Notes: generated by a model from the letters alone, not told the origin. Shown: positions 9,305 to 21,446, numbered from the stretch's first letter. The stretch is DNA of 64,000 nt from Saccharomyces uvarum (GCA_947243795.1 OX365940.1:806001-870000), one strand, 5' to 3'. Numbers and translations: made by a program.

Positions 9305-10936
9305 TTAACTCATTTCTGATATAACGCTATCCTTTTGGCGAGCTCTGCGATTATTCCAGAAGGTTTCAAGCATGTAAGTGAAACTAATCAAAACACCTAG
9401 GGAAGCTAGCCCAACACCTAGATATATGGCACCTCGATAACCTTTCAACAAATCCTTACCATTTTTATTGATCTGGTGTTCTACAGTAGCTCCCATACCT
9501 AAGCAGAGAGACGCTGAATAATTAATAACCGTGTTTACTAACGATCCGGCCATACCTTGGTATTCCATTGGGAGCCCATCACTTAATATAATTGACGAAG
9601 CAGGGAACGACAAGTCCATGCCAAAGCACAAGATAGCCTGCATTCCAAAGTTCAATTTCCAGAAGCTTTGTTTTACGGGCAGCACACTAAACATTATTGA
9701 ACCAACGTCAAATGCCACCAAAGCAAAGCATAACAAGAAGGCAGGTCCTACTCTCTTGATGGACAAAGCAACCATGAATGCAGCGATCGTACCGAAAATC
9801 ACGAAAACGAAATACGTACCACCGGTCCATACGGGACTATAATGCCTCAAGTTGAGTTGAAAGGACATATAATAGAATGTCCAAATGCCGAATGACCCCC
9901 ATCCCAAAAATACGGCCAATAAAATCATAATCATATGACGGTTCTTTGTAACCGCATGTGGTAGAAGAGGAACTTTGGCGTACTTGACCTCGTAGACAAA
10001 AAAAGCAACGAGAAAGAATACCGATATTATTAAAAGAGCGATAATATAAGCTGTGCCCCAACCTGCTGTTGGAGCTTGATTCCAAACGAAGTTGAACAGG
10101 ATCAATCCAATAACAGCAAGAACGGAGCCAGCCCAATCCATCGAAAAGCCATGAACGTTTGTTGGTATATTATCTGGAATAGAATACCAAGCTAAAATCA
10201 TATTAAGAAAAAATGCAATTGAGAAGGCATAAAACACCCAAGGCCACTGTTCAGGGTCTTTATTAACAATTAGTCCTCCGAACAATCCACCAAACATACC
10301 CCCTGCGGGAGCACACGCGCCAATGAAACTAATGACAAGGTTTTTCCTCGTTGAACCAACTTTATAAACATGACCAACCAGTCCCATAACATTTGGTAAG
10401 ATGAAGGCAATTCCCAGCCCTTGAAACGCACGACATGTAATGAAAAATGCATCGTTATTGGAATACTTAGAAAGGCCACAAATTAATGACCAAACGATTA
10501 TGGTAACATAACCAATCATCAGCATTTTCTTTAATCCATAAATATCACCTAATCTCCCACTTATAAGGATAAATGATCCAGCAACCAAGGGGAACGATGC
10601 CATTAACCATGCCTGCTTGTCCGACTCTGAATTGAAGGACTTTGACAGAACATTCATTATGGTAAGAGCATGCGTCTGGCCTGCTTGATTCAGCAGTTGT
10701 GCTAACATACATGTGACTATAAACATTAGTTCCCTCCCGAAAGAACTGAAATATGTTGGGTCTTGCCATGGTGAGTCATTTGACACTTGGATTGATTTGT
10801 TCGAGGAAGCGACTGTTGTCACGCCTTCATCTTCTGAGGAAACTACTACTCTGTCCTCTGCTTTCATCGAGATTTTGTCAATTACCGGCGAGTCCGTACT
10901 CTGTACGCTCATCTTCTCTTTGAAGATTGGATGCAT
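9305..10936 (-). CDS. ATR2: Atr2, MFS boron/drug exporter paralogue of Atr1
   Basis: Plasma-membrane major facilitator superfamily transporter, orthologue of YMR279C, a paralogue of the boron and aminotriazole exporter Atr1. The 543-residue protein has a soluble N-terminal stretch of about 65 residues and then 12 to 14 hydrophobic segments. The MFS motif A, GRLGDIYGLKKML, lies between the second and third segments at about residues 127-139. The C-terminal motif PASSIILSDGLP is typical of this fungal subgroup. Length agrees with the 540 residues I recall. The upstream region carries a TATATA element on the coding strand near 11034. The exact substrate is inferred from the family. Confidence 0.93.
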   Translation of the reverse strand: MHPIFKEKMSVQSTDSPVIDKISMKAEDRVVVSSEDEGVTTVASSNKSIQVSNDSPWQDPTYFSSFGRELMFIVTCMLAQLLNQAGQTHALTIMNVLSKSFNSESDKQAWLMASFPLVAGSFILISGRLGDIYGLKKMLMIGYVTIIVWSLICGLSKYSNNDAFFITCRAFQGLGIAFILPNVMGLVGHVYKVGSTRKNLVISFIGACAPAGGMFGGLFGGLIVNKDPEQWPWVFYAFSIAFFLNMILAWYSIPDNIPTNVHGFSMDWAGSVLAVIGLILFNFVWNQAPTAGWGTAYIIALLIISVFFLVAFFVYEVKYAKVPLLPHAVTKNRHMIMILLAVFLGWGSFGIWTFYYMSFQLNLRHYSPVWTGGTYFVFVIFGTIAAFMVALSIKRVGPAFLLCFALVAFDVGSIMFSVLPVKQSFWKLNFGMQAILCFGMDLSFPASSIILSDGLPMEYQGMAGSLVNTVINYSASLCLGMGATVEHQINKNGKDLLKGYRGAIYLGVGLASLGVLISFTYMLETFWNNRRARQKDSVISEMS

Positions 10937-11625
10937 TTCTATGAACTCAATGGACTTTTGTTGTATAACTTAGTGATGCATTGTACTGATTGAAAGCTTA
11001 ACAAGAGTTGCAATATGTAATTTCACTGCCTTATATATGAGTTTTATGCTAGTTGCACCTCCTTTACTATCTACTCAAAAAGACTAGGAAAAAAGACCTG
11101 GCTCGTAACCATAGCAATGGCTTCGCCAGATGTTTGTCATGAGGTCGTTATCTCACTACCTTTTCGGTAAAAGCAAAGCAAATTTACGCGTTCTACGGGA
11201 TGTTGTGTGCAAAAGAAAAAAGAAAAAAATTTCTCGAGGAGTATACGAACCACGTTTTTGGCGTCGCATTTATAATCGCTGGCGCTATTACGCGCACCCT
11301 TGTTGCCTTAATTTTCCTTTTCTTGCAGACTCCGCGCTCTCACATGATGCTCCTACGGAAAAAAAAGTTTGTATGGTCAGGTAACCATAGAAACTGCTGA
11401 TAAATTTCCGATTATGAACTATTCCTCGATTAAAAAAAAACTCACTTGAAATACGCACTCTCAATCCATTTATTTTTGAAGTCCCTTTGATTATCGTTCC
11501 TTTCAGGTAATAAATCCAGATATCTTTAGACAACCGTACTCTATGAAACCGTATCTGAATATATTAACTGTTTATGTACATTACATTTACATATTCCGTA
11601 TATGTATATAGAACAATCAAAACTA
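10937..11625. other. CAT8-ATR2 intergenic region
   Basis: This 689-bp region lies between the 3' end of CAT8 and the start of ATR2, both on the minus strand. It should contain the CAT8 terminator and the ATR2 promoter. A TATATA-type element on the minus strand lies about 100 bp before the ATR2 ATG, and A-runs occur near 11211-11230 and 11432-11440. The short open frames here lack conservation or coding signals I could recognise, so I call no gene. Confidence 0.6.
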
Positions 11626-14600
11626 CTACCTGGCGTTTTGCCATTGAAATAAGTCTGGTAGATTATCCGTATTGGAACCTACGTCACCGGGACTTTTTGG
11701 GTGATCTGTACCGTAACGATGCTTCGGTGGGCGTCTTGGGCCACGGTGGGATGTGGAGGAGCTTGACGACGTTCTTTTCATTCTAAAAAGTGTGGAAGGT
11801 GTATCTGATTGCTCGCTCTTTGCATTCTTTGAATTCTTCCGAGAATTGCCACTGCTTTTTGAATGATTACCAGACGATAAGGATCTTTGGTTGCTGGTGG
11901 TTCTAGGACTTATTGATGATATAATTCCTTGGCTTAAAATTGTATCAGTGGGGTTCAATACTTCCCTGGCATTTGAATGCGATCGACCCGAGTCATCATT
12001 AAACGTTGGATCCAATATTATGCTGTTTTTACTCCGATTTGATGTTGTAGATGTTGTGTTAGTATTTGAAATATCCGGCGTATCCACTAATAAAGGAGCC
12101 AACCCAAGTGATCCGTCTACTATGTAATCATAGTCTACCCCAGAATAATTAACATTTGTCATGAAATTGTTGAAGTTGCCAAAATCGTTGATATCACAAT
12201 TATCCATGCCATTCTTTTTGTTTCCAGTGATACTGCTTCGACTCGTATTGCTAGCAGAGGAAGTTGGATTGAAATTTGAGCTAACATTGGCGGCCGCTTT
12301 GTTGGCTGGATCATGCCTTGAAGAGTCATTCTGATAAAGAAAGTTGTTGATACTGATATTGGAGAAAGAATTATCATTATTTAACAGTCTCATTAACTTT
12401 GTCAGACTATAATTGTTCTTGTTATTGAAAATCGGATTGGTCTTTTCCATACTAGTATCTCTCCCTGTTGGTTGTAACTGATCATTGGCTAAAAACTCGG
12501 AATTTTGTTTAGTAGCGGAACTTGAAGTTTCTAGTTTAGAGTCCAAGCTATCTTTCATTAGATCTAAATTACTTGGTAGGCTAAATATTGAATTTTTGTC
12601 CACGAACTTGTTATCATCTACGTTTTGGTTTGTGTTACCTGCTTGTAAAAACGGAGCCATATTCAAAAAACTCAAGTTTCCAATATTGGTATCTGCCGTA
12701 TCCATAGAAGTTTTATTACCATCATTTTTGTCATAATTATTAGTGTCCGCAAAATTCAACCCCTCGGGATTAGCAAACAATGCAGTAAGGTCTGTATTAC
12801 TAAATGAGAAAGGAAACAAATTGCTAGTGGACATATTTTTCTTGCTATCCTGCTGAAACTTTGATCCGTTTTGATTTTTACACATATTATCATCATCTAT
12901 GCTTTGACTAATACTTTTTTTATGCTTCAACCTCTTGTTCACGTTGTGTGCATTCGCTGTTGATGGCTTATCCATGTCTGTGTTCCCGTTATTAGTGTCA
13001 TCTCCATAAAGATATTCATTTTCAGGATTTTCTCTTTTCACAATAGAATTCCTTGATCCATTTTCTGGACTATTCTTAGATTGAGAAGAGAAAAGTGGTT
13101 CCGAAGATGTAGTTGTAGTTGGAGGCAACCCCATCAATCTATTATAGTAATTTAGTTTTTTTTCCAGAAACTTATCTAATCTTTCCACTTTTACATTAGG
13201 AGCTTTTAAAAGTAAATTGATGGTCATGTCAAACAACTTTAGTGTATGCCAAGAGGCAACCCCGGGCAAATCAAGAAGCCTGTCATTTTCAATGTCTTTT
13301 ATAGTATCCAAAAGGAGGTTCTTGTTATCTAAAAATAACGCACCACCTTTAGTATATTCTAAAGACCCCCTAGCACATAACAACGAGAATCTAATTAAAG
13401 TTCTTGAAACGTCCAAAGGCAACGGTAGGTACACCGAATTAATAGATTGGAAAAGTGTAAGCGTCGCATTTGTCGCTTGTTGCAAAATGATGTATGAAGA
13501 TGATGTTCTTATGGCAGGGGATGTCATATCTACATCCACTACTGAGTGATCTTGGTTATTAATACTTTTAGTATCATTATTGAACATTGAATGCTTCTTT
13601 TTTGTTGAATTATCAACGGTTTTGGGCAAAGGCTTAGTTGCAATAACAGGCAAATGAATCATGGATTTCGCTAAGAAATAAAACAATAATAATACATTCT
13701 TCTCAAAACAAATTATGTCCTTCCTGTCAAACTTTGTTTCAGTGTTTCTTGAGTTATTTGCTCTTATATCGTCTAAATTAACGGTCCCATTTACGGTTAT
13801 TTGAAAATAATACATTTCAGGTAATTGATTTCTCCAATTATCCAGTGCGTTTTCGTGTACTAATGCTACTTCAGAGGTCACGCGTTCATCCATCATACCT
13901 CTCTTGAAGATCGAATCCAGGATGTTCCCCAAAATTTTAGCAAATCTAATTATCTGCAACGAAAAACTCGAAACCTGACCTTGTAATTGAATCTTCTTAG
14001 TTTTGTTCTTTGTTTTTTCATTTTCCGAGGCTAACTGGTCTTCAAATTCAACATCAGAGATTGGTAACGCACATTCAATATCAAAATCTTTAAGTAAACG
14101 AGGAACACCCAATTGTAAAGATGCAAAAACGTCGATATAATAAACTGTCCAAAACAGTAATCTTCTTTCACTTTGTTCAAATTTTTGTAAAACTGGATTA
14201 GAATGTACACTTAATACTGCACTGGGACACCTGTGAAGCCTTAATTGTTGTGACATAGAAACTATACGGCCTCTTAATCCGTAAATTGCCGGAATATCCC
14301 CAACGTTTAAGAAATAAAACGACGTCAAGGATAATAATTGTAAAGATGGAAGGGAAGTCGTGGACATGTTTAAGAAGTAAGGATTTTTCGGAATTATTGA
14401 GGAGATCTGATGATAATACACCATTAATTTGGCAAACTTCGAATTCGGATTCCTTGGTACGGTATCTTTTATTTTCTCCCTTTTAACCTTTATCAGCAAC
14501 CCCATTTGTAACATTATTAGAAGCTTCAAGGCAAATATTTGATGGTTGATGGTTGCGTGAGCTTTAGTGCCGCTATCAGTTTTTTTAATTTCCAAAGGTA

Positions 14601-15885
14601 GATCTTTAATAACTTCAACAAAATTATTAAAATATAACAGGAAATGGTCATTGTTTAAAATTGGTACTTGGTTTGACCAAAACTTGAAAAACAAATGTAG
14701 AAGCTCTTTAATCTCGTTTAGCGAAAGTAAGTCATTATCGGAATTGCCATTCTGTGTTTCTGGTTGTTGATTTGAAAATGAATTAATGTCAAACTTCAAA
14801 GAGATTAAAAATTCCTTTAAATCATCAAACTCGGCGAGACTCGTTGTCTCGAAGGTAGTCAAGAATTTTGAATCATCGTTTTCTTTTAGTTTAGTCGAAG
14901 TTGAGGACAACAAAAGTTTTGGCGCTGGCAACCTATTCTTCAATGAAGACAACAACGATACCGTATATAGGCATTGCTTTGAGTTGAAACCGAAGATTTG
15001 CCTGATTCTAGTTAAGAGTTGGGGAATGAACAAAATCTCTTCAGTTGATCTTGGGATGGACAAAGAAACCAAAGTTGCCAATTGAGTGCTACGTTGGTGA
15101 GTTGTCATGGATTTTAAGGCTTTCACAGCGGGGAGGCCCGGAGCTTCATTCTGTTCAAATGAAATGGCGGTTGGATCGTTCAAGTTTGTGGAAGTAGGCT
15201 TAGCGTGCAGATTGTTTGTACATGAAACACCATCACAAACATGATCTTTATGTGACAGTGGGGCAGACGTTGCCAGTAAACCCATTGTCGAATCACTACG
15301 ATTATTGTCGATTTTACCGTTCTGCAATTGCTTATTAACAGTTTGGTTTAATAGATAAATGTTTGCAGATGACAAATTCAATGGCGCGTCTTTCAACTCT
15401 TGTTTAGAGTTGCCGTCAACAGTATTATCCAGAGATGTTGATGGCCGTGACTGTGAAACGAGGTTTATTTGCTGTTCTTTGATATCACATAATGCCAACA
15501 GCCTCTTATTTTCTGCCTCCAGCTCACGCACTCTTTCTTCTAGACTTTCTGTATATCCCTTTGGATACGCCTTTCTTAGCAGTTTGTCGCTTATTCTGCA
15601 TTCAAACCCAACAGCAGCACATTGCGAACACTGTGGTCTTTTCCCGTCACATCTTGTCTTTTTAGATCGACACCTGTCACAAGCTTGTGCTATCCTGTAA
15701 ATAGGTGTGGATAAAGGGGTCGGGGAATTTGTCTTGTTCAACGCTTCTTTTATGTTATCGGAAAAGGTGGGATTTGCCTCTGTATTTAGAGTTTTATGAG
15801 GTGCATTGGTGGCACCTAGCGTTTGCGAACCCAGAGTTCTAATTATCCTGGGCTCCAAGCCCTGCCGATCAGAACTATTTGCCAT
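11626..15885 (-). CDS. CAT8: Cat8, Zn2Cys6 activator of gluconeogenic genes
   Basis: Transcription factor that switches on gluconeogenic, glyoxylate and ethanol-use genes through carbon-source response elements when glucose is gone; activated by Snf1 kinase. The 1419-residue product (1433 in S. cerevisiae as I recall) has a Zn2Cys6 cluster with cysteines at 69, 72, 79, 86, 89 and 96. A short linker and a leucine heptad stretch follow ([15 protein letters not shown], about 114-128). The fungal-specific transcription-factor domain spans roughly residues 400-800. The C-terminal half is rich in Asn/Ser, poorly conserved, and ends in DLFQWQNAR. Its target ADH2 lies 42 kb away in this window. The N-terminus [13 protein letters not shown] matches the known start. 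Confidence 0.97.
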   Translation of the reverse strand: MANSSDRQGLEPRIIRTLGSQTLGATNAPHKTLNTEANPTFSDNIKEALNKTNSPTPLSTPIYRIAQACDRCRSKKTRCDGKRPQCSQCAAVGFECRISDKLLRKAYPKGYTESLEERVRELEAENKRLLALCDIKEQQINLVSQSRPSTSLDNTVDGNSKQELKDAPLNLSSANIYLLNQTVNKQLQNGKIDNNRSDSTMGLLATSAPLSHKDHVCDGVSCTNNLHAKPTSTNLNDPTAISFEQNEAPGLPAVKALKSMTTHQRSTQLATLVSLSIPRSTEEILFIPQLLTRIRQIFGFNSKQCLYTVSLLSSLKNRLPAPKLLLSSTSTKLKENDDSKFLTTFETTSLAEFDDLKEFLISLKFDINSFSNQQPETQNGNSDNDLLSLNEIKELLHLFFKFWSNQVPILNNDHFLLYFNNFVEVIKDLPLEIKKTDSGTKAHATINHQIFALKLLIMLQMGLLIKVKREKIKDTVPRNPNSKFAKLMVYYHQISSIIPKNPYFLNMSTTSLPSLQLLSLTSFYFLNVGDIPAIYGLRGRIVSMSQQLRLHRCPSAVLSVHSNPVLQKFEQSERRLLFWTVYYIDVFASLQLGVPRLLKDFDIECALPISDVEFEDQLASENEKTKNKTKKIQLQGQVSSFSLQIIRFAKILGNILDSIFKRGMMDERVTSEVALVHENALDNWRNQLPEMYYFQITVNGTVNLDDIRANNSRNTETKFDRKDIICFEKNVLLLFYFLAKSMIHLPVIATKPLPKTVDNSTKKKHSMFNNDTKSINNQDHSVVDVDMTSPAIRTSSSYIILQQATNATLTLFQSINSVYLPLPLDVSRTLIRFSLLCARGSLEYTKGGALFLDNKNLLLDTIKDIENDRLLDLPGVASWHTLKLFDMTINLLLKAPNVKVERLDKFLEKKLNYYNRLMGLPPTTTTSSEPLFSSQSKNSPENGSRNSIVKRENPENEYLYGDDTNNGNTDMDKPSTANAHNVNKRLKHKKSISQSIDDDNMCKNQNGSKFQQDSKKNMSTSNLFPFSFSNTDLTALFANPEGLNFADTNNYDKNDGNKTSMDTADTNIGNLSFLNMAPFLQAGNTNQNVDDNKFVDKNSIFSLPSNLDLMKDSLDSKLETSSSATKQNSEFLANDQLQPTGRDTSMEKTNPIFNNKNNYSLTKLMRLLNNDNSFSNISINNFLYQNDSSRHDPANKAAANVSSNFNPTSSASNTSRSSITGNKKNGMDNCDINDFGNFNNFMTNVNYSGVDYDYIVDGSLGLAPLLVDTPDISNTNTTSTTSNRSKNSIILDPTFNDDSGRSHSNAREVLNPTDTILSQGIISSISPRTTSNQRSLSSGNHSKSSGNSRKNSKNAKSEQSDTPSTLFRMKRTSSSSSTSHRGPRRPPKHRYGTDHPKSPGDVGSNTDNLPDLFQWQNAR

Positions 15886-16084
15886 GGTTTTATAACTTAT
15901 ATTTTCTTCTGCCGATGTCTTTGGTTTGAAGATGGTAGAATTTTGCTTATGGATACGTAAATATAGTGATGAACTGTCATCAAAATCTTGGTACCTTGCT
16001 AACTCACGGTTTTAAAGGGGAGTCTTGACAAATCTACTAGATAGTTGTTTTTTTTGAGTGTCACTGACCAATCATCCTTTCGTA

Positions 16085-16095
16085 CCCCACAAAAT
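16085..16095 (-). promoter_or_regulatory. Candidate Mig1 repressor site in CAT8 promoter
   Basis: On the minus strand the sequence reads ATTTTGTGGGG, which fits the Mig1 pattern of an AT-rich block followed by (G/C)(C/T)GGGG. It lies about 200 bp upstream of the CAT8 ATG. Glucose repression of CAT8 through Mig1 is established in S. cerevisiae; that this exact copy works is inference from the motif. A second CCCCGG match lies near 16118 but lacks a good AT block. Confidence 0.45.
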
Positions 16096-16157
16096 CAACC
16101 CCGCCGCACAATGCATACCCCGGATATCGCACTCCACGAACAAACGCACTGAAAATC

Positions 16158-16166
16158 TCGGCGGCA
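16158..16166 (+). promoter_or_regulatory. Candidate Ume6 URS1-like element
   Basis: TCGGCGGCA matches the core of the URS1 element bound by Ume6 (TCGGCGGCT) at eight of nine positions. It lies between CAT8 and GPI12. This is motif evidence only; function and target gene are not shown. Confidence 0.25.
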
Positions 16167-16907
16167 AAAAAAGAATGCTAATAAAGTAGGCTGATAGCAC
16201 CGATAAGGAAAAAAGACAGATACCAAACTCTTGTTAATTTAGATAGTGGTTGAGGCGGTTGTAGTGTGCGTATGGTAGTATATGCGCGCTTCTCTGTTAC
16301 TCACTGCTTTAGTAATGTGCCGCCTTCTGTTTTCCTATCTCCGATCCTATCTCTTATTTTCTCAAGCTCATGCAGTAGCGAAACAAACAGGAGGGAAAGA
16401 AGCCAAAAAAATGCAAACTCCAAAAGAAACAAAAAAAAAAAAGCCGGATCCGGTGTACTGCACCAGGGTACCCGGAAAAATGCACCGGCGGCTATTCAAA
16501 AGCTGCCGCATTAAGCAAAGATTACCGCACTTTAGCTCAATAACAAAACAACGGCTTGTATGTGCATCAAGTTGATAAATTAGTCGTTCTCGCAGGCTTG
16601 TTGTTGGCCATTTGTGCCTCTGTGGTTCTATTGGTCATCAGCCTTAAGTGCGTACGTGTTATAAAACGCTCCCGTTTCCGGCGGGGTAACTTCTTAGATC
16701 TTCTCCTCAATTTCTGGTCTTTCGCTTGCTTCTCTCTCTATTATATGGAGTCACGCTAATTACTTCTAGAAGGATTCTAAGGAAAAAAAAGCTTCAGGTT
16801 ATGTATTGAGCTGCGGTATCTGTCTACTTTTCTTGTTGATTTAATATACATAAGTATATTAGAGTGGACGAAACGCTTTATCAAGTGTGCATAAACGTTA
16901 GAGGAAG

Positions 16908-17825
16908 ATGTCGAAGCGTGTAAAAGTATGCTTTTCAAAGCTGCTTTTCAAAATTACCAAATTAGCAATAGTTTTAACCGTACTATACATTTATTTTACG
17001 CCCACAATTCTCTCCCGAAATACAGATTCGTTGCAGCATGTTTTCCCCCACAGGAACCGTAACTCTCAAATCAACTTGGTCATAGCACACCCTGATGACG
17101 AAGTCATGTTTTTCTCACCCGTTATCTCTCAACTACATGCGTACTTCCCGGATACCGTCCCATTCAACATACTGTGTTTGTCCAAGGGCGATGCTGAGGG
17201 TCTTGGAGAAACAAGAGCAAAGGAGTTAAACGACTCGGCCGTTTTGTTGCTACGAAATGAAAGACCTGTCTCGGTACAAGTCGTGGATTTTGAAGACGGT
17301 ATGGACGAAGTCTGGGATATCGATTCCATAACCTCTACTCTTTCGCAAACTATAGATGTAAACAACGAGAAGGTGAGCCAAATTATCGTGACTTTTGATT
17401 CATATGGTGTATCAAACCATATCAATCATAAGAGTTGTCATATCGCTGTTGAGAAGTTCATTGATGATTACGTTCGGTCGAAGGGAAAGGAAAATGCAGA
17501 AAATGCAGAAAATGCTCATATCACTGCGCTATATTTGAGAAGCTACAAGAATAATTTCTTTTTGAAGTACAACTTTTTTATTTGGGAAATCTTGAAAATG
17601 CTTTACCGCACGGTTTCCCCATTTGGTAAATCCATTCAGCCGCTCGCGCCTTCAACGACAACCGAAAAAAATGGTCTGCTGCTAATGAATACGCATTCAC
17701 AGTATATCTTGGCGTTTGCAGCTATGTTAAATGCCCATAAATCTCAGGTTGTTTGGTTTAGGTATGGATGGTGGCTTTTATCGAGATTTGTTTTTGTTAA
17801 TGAATTTGACATTTTTACATATTAA
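16908..17825 (+). CDS. GPI12: Gpi12, N-acetylglucosaminyl-PI de-N-acetylase
   Basis: ER membrane enzyme for the second step of GPI-anchor synthesis: it removes the acetyl group from N-acetylglucosaminyl-phosphatidylinositol. The 305-residue product (304 in S. cerevisiae as I recall) has an N-terminal membrane segment at about residues 16-31 and the family signature AHPDDEVMFF at 60-69, whose His and two Asp bind zinc and act in catalysis. A second metal motif, SNHINH, lies at 169-174. Residues near 192-202 contain the run ENAENAENA, made by a 9-bp DNA tandem repeat, in a part that differs from S. cerevisiae. It is convergent with AEP2, 111 bp apart. Confidence 0.96.
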   Translation: MSKRVKVCFSKLLFKITKLAIVLTVLYIYFTPTILSRNTDSLQHVFPHRNRNSQINLVIAHPDDEVMFFSPVISQLHAYFPDTVPFNILCLSKGDAEGLGETRAKELNDSAVLLLRNERPVSVQVVDFEDGMDEVWDIDSITSTLSQTIDVNNEKVSQIIVTFDSYGVSNHINHKSCHIAVEKFIDDYVRSKGKENAENAENAHITALYLRSYKNNFFLKYNFFIWEILKMLYRTVSPFGKSIQPLAPSTTTEKNGLLLMNTHSQYILAFAAMLNAHKSQVVWFRYGWWLLSRFVFVNEFDIFTY

Positions 17826-17936
17826 GTCTGAGAATATATAGATAGAAAAAAAAGAACAGTCCCATTATTTACACCCTACCCATACATTTAGAAAAAGAAT
17901 ATAAGGAAGAAAAAACATCAAATTTTGCTTACAGTT

Positions 17937-19679
17937 TTACCACAAACTACCTATAACCATACCGTCATCGTCATCATCGTCAAAATTTCCTTGTCCCGAT
18001 CGATTCCTTTCCTTTCTGTTATCGGTCTTGTTTTTTAGCTTCTTACTCCTTAACAGTATACGATTCGTACAAAAAATATTCAATTCTTTGACTACTCTTA
18101 TATCGAAACTGAAATCATTGATAAATTCTCTCGCTGCTGAGGTTTTACCTCTATTTACAAGCTGTTTGATAATATATTTTTGGTACTTAGTAACGATACC
18201 GCTGATTTTTTCGGTTTGCATAGCCCTCGTTTTCGTAATTCCTGATTTAAAGTTCTGTAAAACATCAATACCAAGCGAATAATTGCCTGTTTTCTTCGTC
18301 AAATCATACAATTGTCTTAGTGTCTCATAATCAACAGAAAGACTTAACCCTTTGGATTCATGCCAATGCTTCATCAAGTGCCAGCATCTAACAATAGATG
18401 TGGCTCTTTTGTCATGTGTTGGTGTCCATGCAAAATGGCTCAACTGAAACAATCTCCTCCAAAATAAATCATCTAATTTCACTTCAGGATAATGTTTTAT
18501 GAAAGAATCTAGAATACTCAAGCCTCTATGAAGATCATTGTCATTCAAGTGAAATGACACCAAAATTGAAATGAGGATCTTGGAACTTGGACAACATCCT
18601 CGTGTCTTGGGCTTGATTGTTGCATGGCTAGGAAATTCTTGCAATGATATTTGCCATATATGTTCGATACATCTTTCCAGAATTTGAGTTTGTCCCAAAT
18701 GTCCAAACGACTGAATTAGAGTGGATAATAAATCCTCGGAATTTAACAACCTTTTTTTTTGTAATACAAGATCGGCGATCTTCAATAAGGTTTGATGGTC
18801 CATGGCTTTGTAGCTAGAGGAGATGCGAATTGACGTATTTTTGGCACCTAGCCGAACCATTTTTCGTGAATATTTTTGCTCACTATTATCTGGTATCTTC
18901 CAATAGGCTGCCAATGCACCGCAACGTAATTGAAGAAAATGAATTATTGTACCGATATCTGCATTTTTTGGGGAGAGCAATATATCGGAATTTCTATCAA
19001 GAATAAAGCTTAAAACTTTCTGAGCTTTGCCCAGTTGACCAAGCTCTATGAAGTTTTTAATTATGAGGTTCATATCAAAAATTTCGCATGAATCTAATGC
19101 TGTATTTCGTAAATTGATTTGGTTTCTCTTGATATCTACTTTTTCTGCGTAAAGAGAAAAAAGTTTAAACCAAAACTCTGAATACTTAACATTAATGTCT
19201 TTACAGATTTTCTTGATTCCAAACCGTTGTGAATATAGATTGTTTAAAAGGAAGGACAGGTCTTCTAACGATAAAGTTTCCTTCGCTTCCGAGTTTATAG
19301 CCTTTACAAATAAATAAGTCATGCTTTTTGAAAAATCTAGTTCGTTCATACTACTCGAGTCAATAATTCGCCTCAACGTGACCATGTCTATTGGTATTTC
19401 CTTGACCTTGAATTTATCATGAGCTCTCTGAGCATTTCCATTAGTCGGCTGATCAATTGCATTTAATTTGTGAGTCGAGTAGAATTTTTGAACTGCTATA
19501 TCACTCGTAAGTGTTCTGGTGGTTACACATGTTCTTCGAGAATGGACAGGATTGCCTATCATAATGTTCGGCAGTATGTCAAACTCCTGTAGCGATCTAA
19601 AAGATTCATTGCAAAGCCTTCTCGTATATAGACCTAAAATACTAGGAGATGGATATTTAGCCAGTTTATTCATCCACAT
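17937..19679 (-). CDS. AEP2: Aep2, ATP9 mRNA expression factor of mitochondria
   Basis: Mitochondrial protein needed for stability and translation of the mitochondrially encoded ATP9 (OLI1) mRNA. The 580-residue product has the length I recall for S. cerevisiae. The N-terminus, with basic residues and few acids, looks like a mitochondrial presequence. The body is helical and PPR-like, with degenerate repeats such as the segment around [22 protein letters not shown]. The C-terminus ends with an Asp run and DGMVIGSLW, as in S. cerevisiae. Divergence from the S. cerevisiae protein is clearly higher than for flanking genes, which fits a fast-evolving mitochondrial RNA factor. Confidence 0.95.
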   Translation of the reverse strand: MWMNKLAKYPSPSILGLYTRRLCNESFRSLQEFDILPNIMIGNPVHSRRTCVTTRTLTSDIAVQKFYSTHKLNAIDQPTNGNAQRAHDKFKVKEIPIDMVTLRRIIDSSSMNELDFSKSMTYLFVKAINSEAKETLSLEDLSFLLNNLYSQRFGIKKICKDINVKYSEFWFKLFSLYAEKVDIKRNQINLRNTALDSCEIFDMNLIIKNFIELGQLGKAQKVLSFILDRNSDILLSPKNADIGTIIHFLQLRCGALAAYWKIPDNSEQKYSRKMVRLGAKNTSIRISSSYKAMDHQTLLKIADLVLQKKRLLNSEDLLSTLIQSFGHLGQTQILERCIEHIWQISLQEFPSHATIKPKTRGCCPSSKILISILVSFHLNDNDLHRGLSILDSFIKHYPEVKLDDLFWRRLFQLSHFAWTPTHDKRATSIVRCWHLMKHWHESKGLSLSVDYETLRQLYDLTKKTGNYSLGIDVLQNFKSGITKTRAMQTEKISGIVTKYQKYIIKQLVNRGKTSAAREFINDFSFDIRVVKELNIFCTNRILLRSKKLKNKTDNRKERNRSGQGNFDDDDDDGMVIGSLW

Positions 19680-19900
19680 TAATCATAAACCTGGACAGTA
19701 GGCTGGAAAGAGAAGGGGAGCTTTGGTAGTTCTTTCTTGACATTTTCTTTTCATTAACCAATGTATGGAGGGCTCTTTTTTGATATTCCTTTACAGGCCA
19801 GAGATGGTAACCCGCTTCCTCGAGCAAAAAAAAATACTTAAACTAATACTGAGATATACAACAGAACTATGGCTATCTACCAACGACAATATCTATCATA

Positions 19901-21385
19901 TTACATTAAAAAACTGTTGACGCTGTTCAGTGTAGCCCGTGATGGGTTAACGTTACGACCGTGCAAATGAGAGATCAGTTTTGTCAGGTGTTTCCTTATT
20001 ATGATCTTGTTAACGACCGGTAACTCCGACGTGAGGATCCATTCTTCGTTATATTTGGCACAAAGGATACTCAAAATCACACCGATTGACATATCTGTGC
20101 CCGTATTACAACAAACGAGTATCGGCTTCATTCCTTTTGCCGGATTTGCAAATACTGGTTGCACTTCTTGATGAATCATCGGGAAAGTGGATCGTAAAGC
20201 TTTCGAACTTTTCTTGTCCCCACTTTGTAATTTGTATACTGAAATGAATGAATCTGTTCTGCTTTCTTCCACACTATCTGTATGTGCAGCAATGGCCACC
20301 GAATTACTGAAAATTATCACTTTTTCATACTGCACCTTTAATTCTTTTTCAAGCTTCTTATTGATAGTCAAGCCTTGAATTACCTTTCCTAACGATATTT
20401 CATTCGTAATTCTATCAATGTTTTCAAAAATATCGTCTAGATTACCTTTGTCTTGTATGGAAAGTTGATGTTCCAGTTTTTTAGCAATCAGATCTGTAAT
20501 ATAACCACACAACTGGTCATCTGAATTATTCGTATCGCCTAAGTAGTCTATGTGAGACCAAAACATCTTTGAATCTAACCCGAAAGACCATAGCTCATGA
20601 TCGTCAGCCGCACCCTGAACATAGGTAAATCCGTATCTTTTATCCATACCATCTTGTGCTTGGTAGCTCACTGTACACAAGATGATAGGTATGATGTTTT
20701 GGTCTTCAGGAGTTTCCCAGGCTTCCTGTTCCTCTATTTCGCCTGTGAAATAATCGACAGTATGGTTTAGTAATGAAGAGCCGGGATGAACCCATATAGG
20801 CCGTAGTATCTTACCCTTAAACAATTTGTTCAAAATTTTGGAATCTATAGTATTCAATTTTTGAAGTTTGTCGACTAATTCAGGTATCTTTCTTTTGATC
20901 ATATCATATTCTGATTTAGGAACTGTTTCGGGTGGAACATATAGTGCTTTATCAATATCTACATTTTCTTCAGTTTCCTGTAACATTATTGTATTTAACA
21001 CCGCACACCATATGGGCACTGTTTTACTTAAAGCATCGGGGATCTTTTTTCCTCTTCTTGTACTATCAACTATTATGATACCTTTGTTCTCTTGGATGAT
21101 TTCTAACAAATGGAAGTTCAACCTACGGGTGCTAAAATCCCATTGATTGATATGACCATCTGTGCTCTTGAAATAACTCGTTTGTTCAAAACTTGAAGGT
21201 TCACAATACCACAAACCACATCTTTCGTTGGGTACTATTGGAAAATGAGGAAAAAGGGGAAGAACTCGATCTTGTAAAAACCTATTATCTAAAAGGATGC
21301 TCTGAAGCCTATTTCTGACAGATTTATTTTCCTTTCTAATATCTTTATTAATCTGAGACAATGAAAGAAGAATTTCTTCATCCAT
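19901..21385 (-). CDS. RIT1: Rit1, initiator tRNA 2'-O-ribosyl phosphate transferase
   Basis: Modifies adenosine 64 of initiator tRNA-Met by adding 2'-O-ribosyl phosphate, which stops the initiator from being used in elongation. The 494-residue product is recognised by its conserved blocks: WDFSTRRLNFHLLE, VDSTRRGKKIPDALSKTVP, IRPIW-type motif LRPIWVHPGSS, YVQGAADDHELWSFGL, and the C-terminal VCCNTGTDMSIGVILSILC, which resembles a phosphatase P-loop. It is slightly shorter than the roughly 513 residues I recall for S. cerevisiae. The first ATG is used; it gives an N-terminus aligned with MSNPDDIL of S. cerevisiae. Its promoter carries PAC and RRPE motifs and is bounded upstream by a Ty LTR. 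Confidence 0.95.
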   Translation of the reverse strand: MDEEILLSLSQINKDIRKENKSVRNRLQSILLDNRFLQDRVLPLFPHFPIVPNERCGLWYCEPSSFEQTSYFKSTDGHINQWDFSTRRLNFHLLEIIQENKGIIIVDSTRRGKKIPDALSKTVPIWCAVLNTIMLQETEENVDIDKALYVPPETVPKSEYDMIKRKIPELVDKLQKLNTIDSKILNKLFKGKILRPIWVHPGSSLLNHTVDYFTGEIEEQEAWETPEDQNIIPIILCTVSYQAQDGMDKRYGFTYVQGAADDHELWSFGLDSKMFWSHIDYLGDTNNSDDQLCGYITDLIAKKLEHQLSIQDKGNLDDIFENIDRITNEISLGKVIQGLTINKKLEKELKVQYEKVIIFSNSVAIAAHTDSVEESRTDSFISVYKLQSGDKKSSKALRSTFPMIHQEVQPVFANPAKGMKPILVCCNTGTDMSIGVILSILCAKYNEEWILTSELPVVNKIIIRKHLTKLISHLHGRNVNPSRATLNSVNSFLM

Positions 21386-21446
21386 TTTAAATTGGCTATG
21401 CGAAGTTGTACTTCCAAGTGAAATTCATTAAATCACTTCCATCCAC

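Larger units (their letters stand above)
15886..16907. other. Divergent CAT8-GPI12 promoter region
   Basis: This is 1022 bp between two divergent genes with no supportable gene. It is long for yeast, in keeping with a heavily regulated CAT8 promoter. I see GC-rich islands, candidate Mig1 and Ume6 sites (listed separately), and an A-run of about 12 near 16431-16442. Open frames of 66-97 codons at 16266-16759 look like chance. An AT-rich stretch containing TTAATATACATAAGTATATT lies about 50-65 bp upstream of GPI12. Confidence 0.6.

Noticed and set aside
16266-16575. Overlapping 82- and 97-codon frames in the CAT8-GPI12 spacer
   Set aside because: Two frames overlap each other, have unusual composition (Lys runs from an A-run) and match nothing I know.
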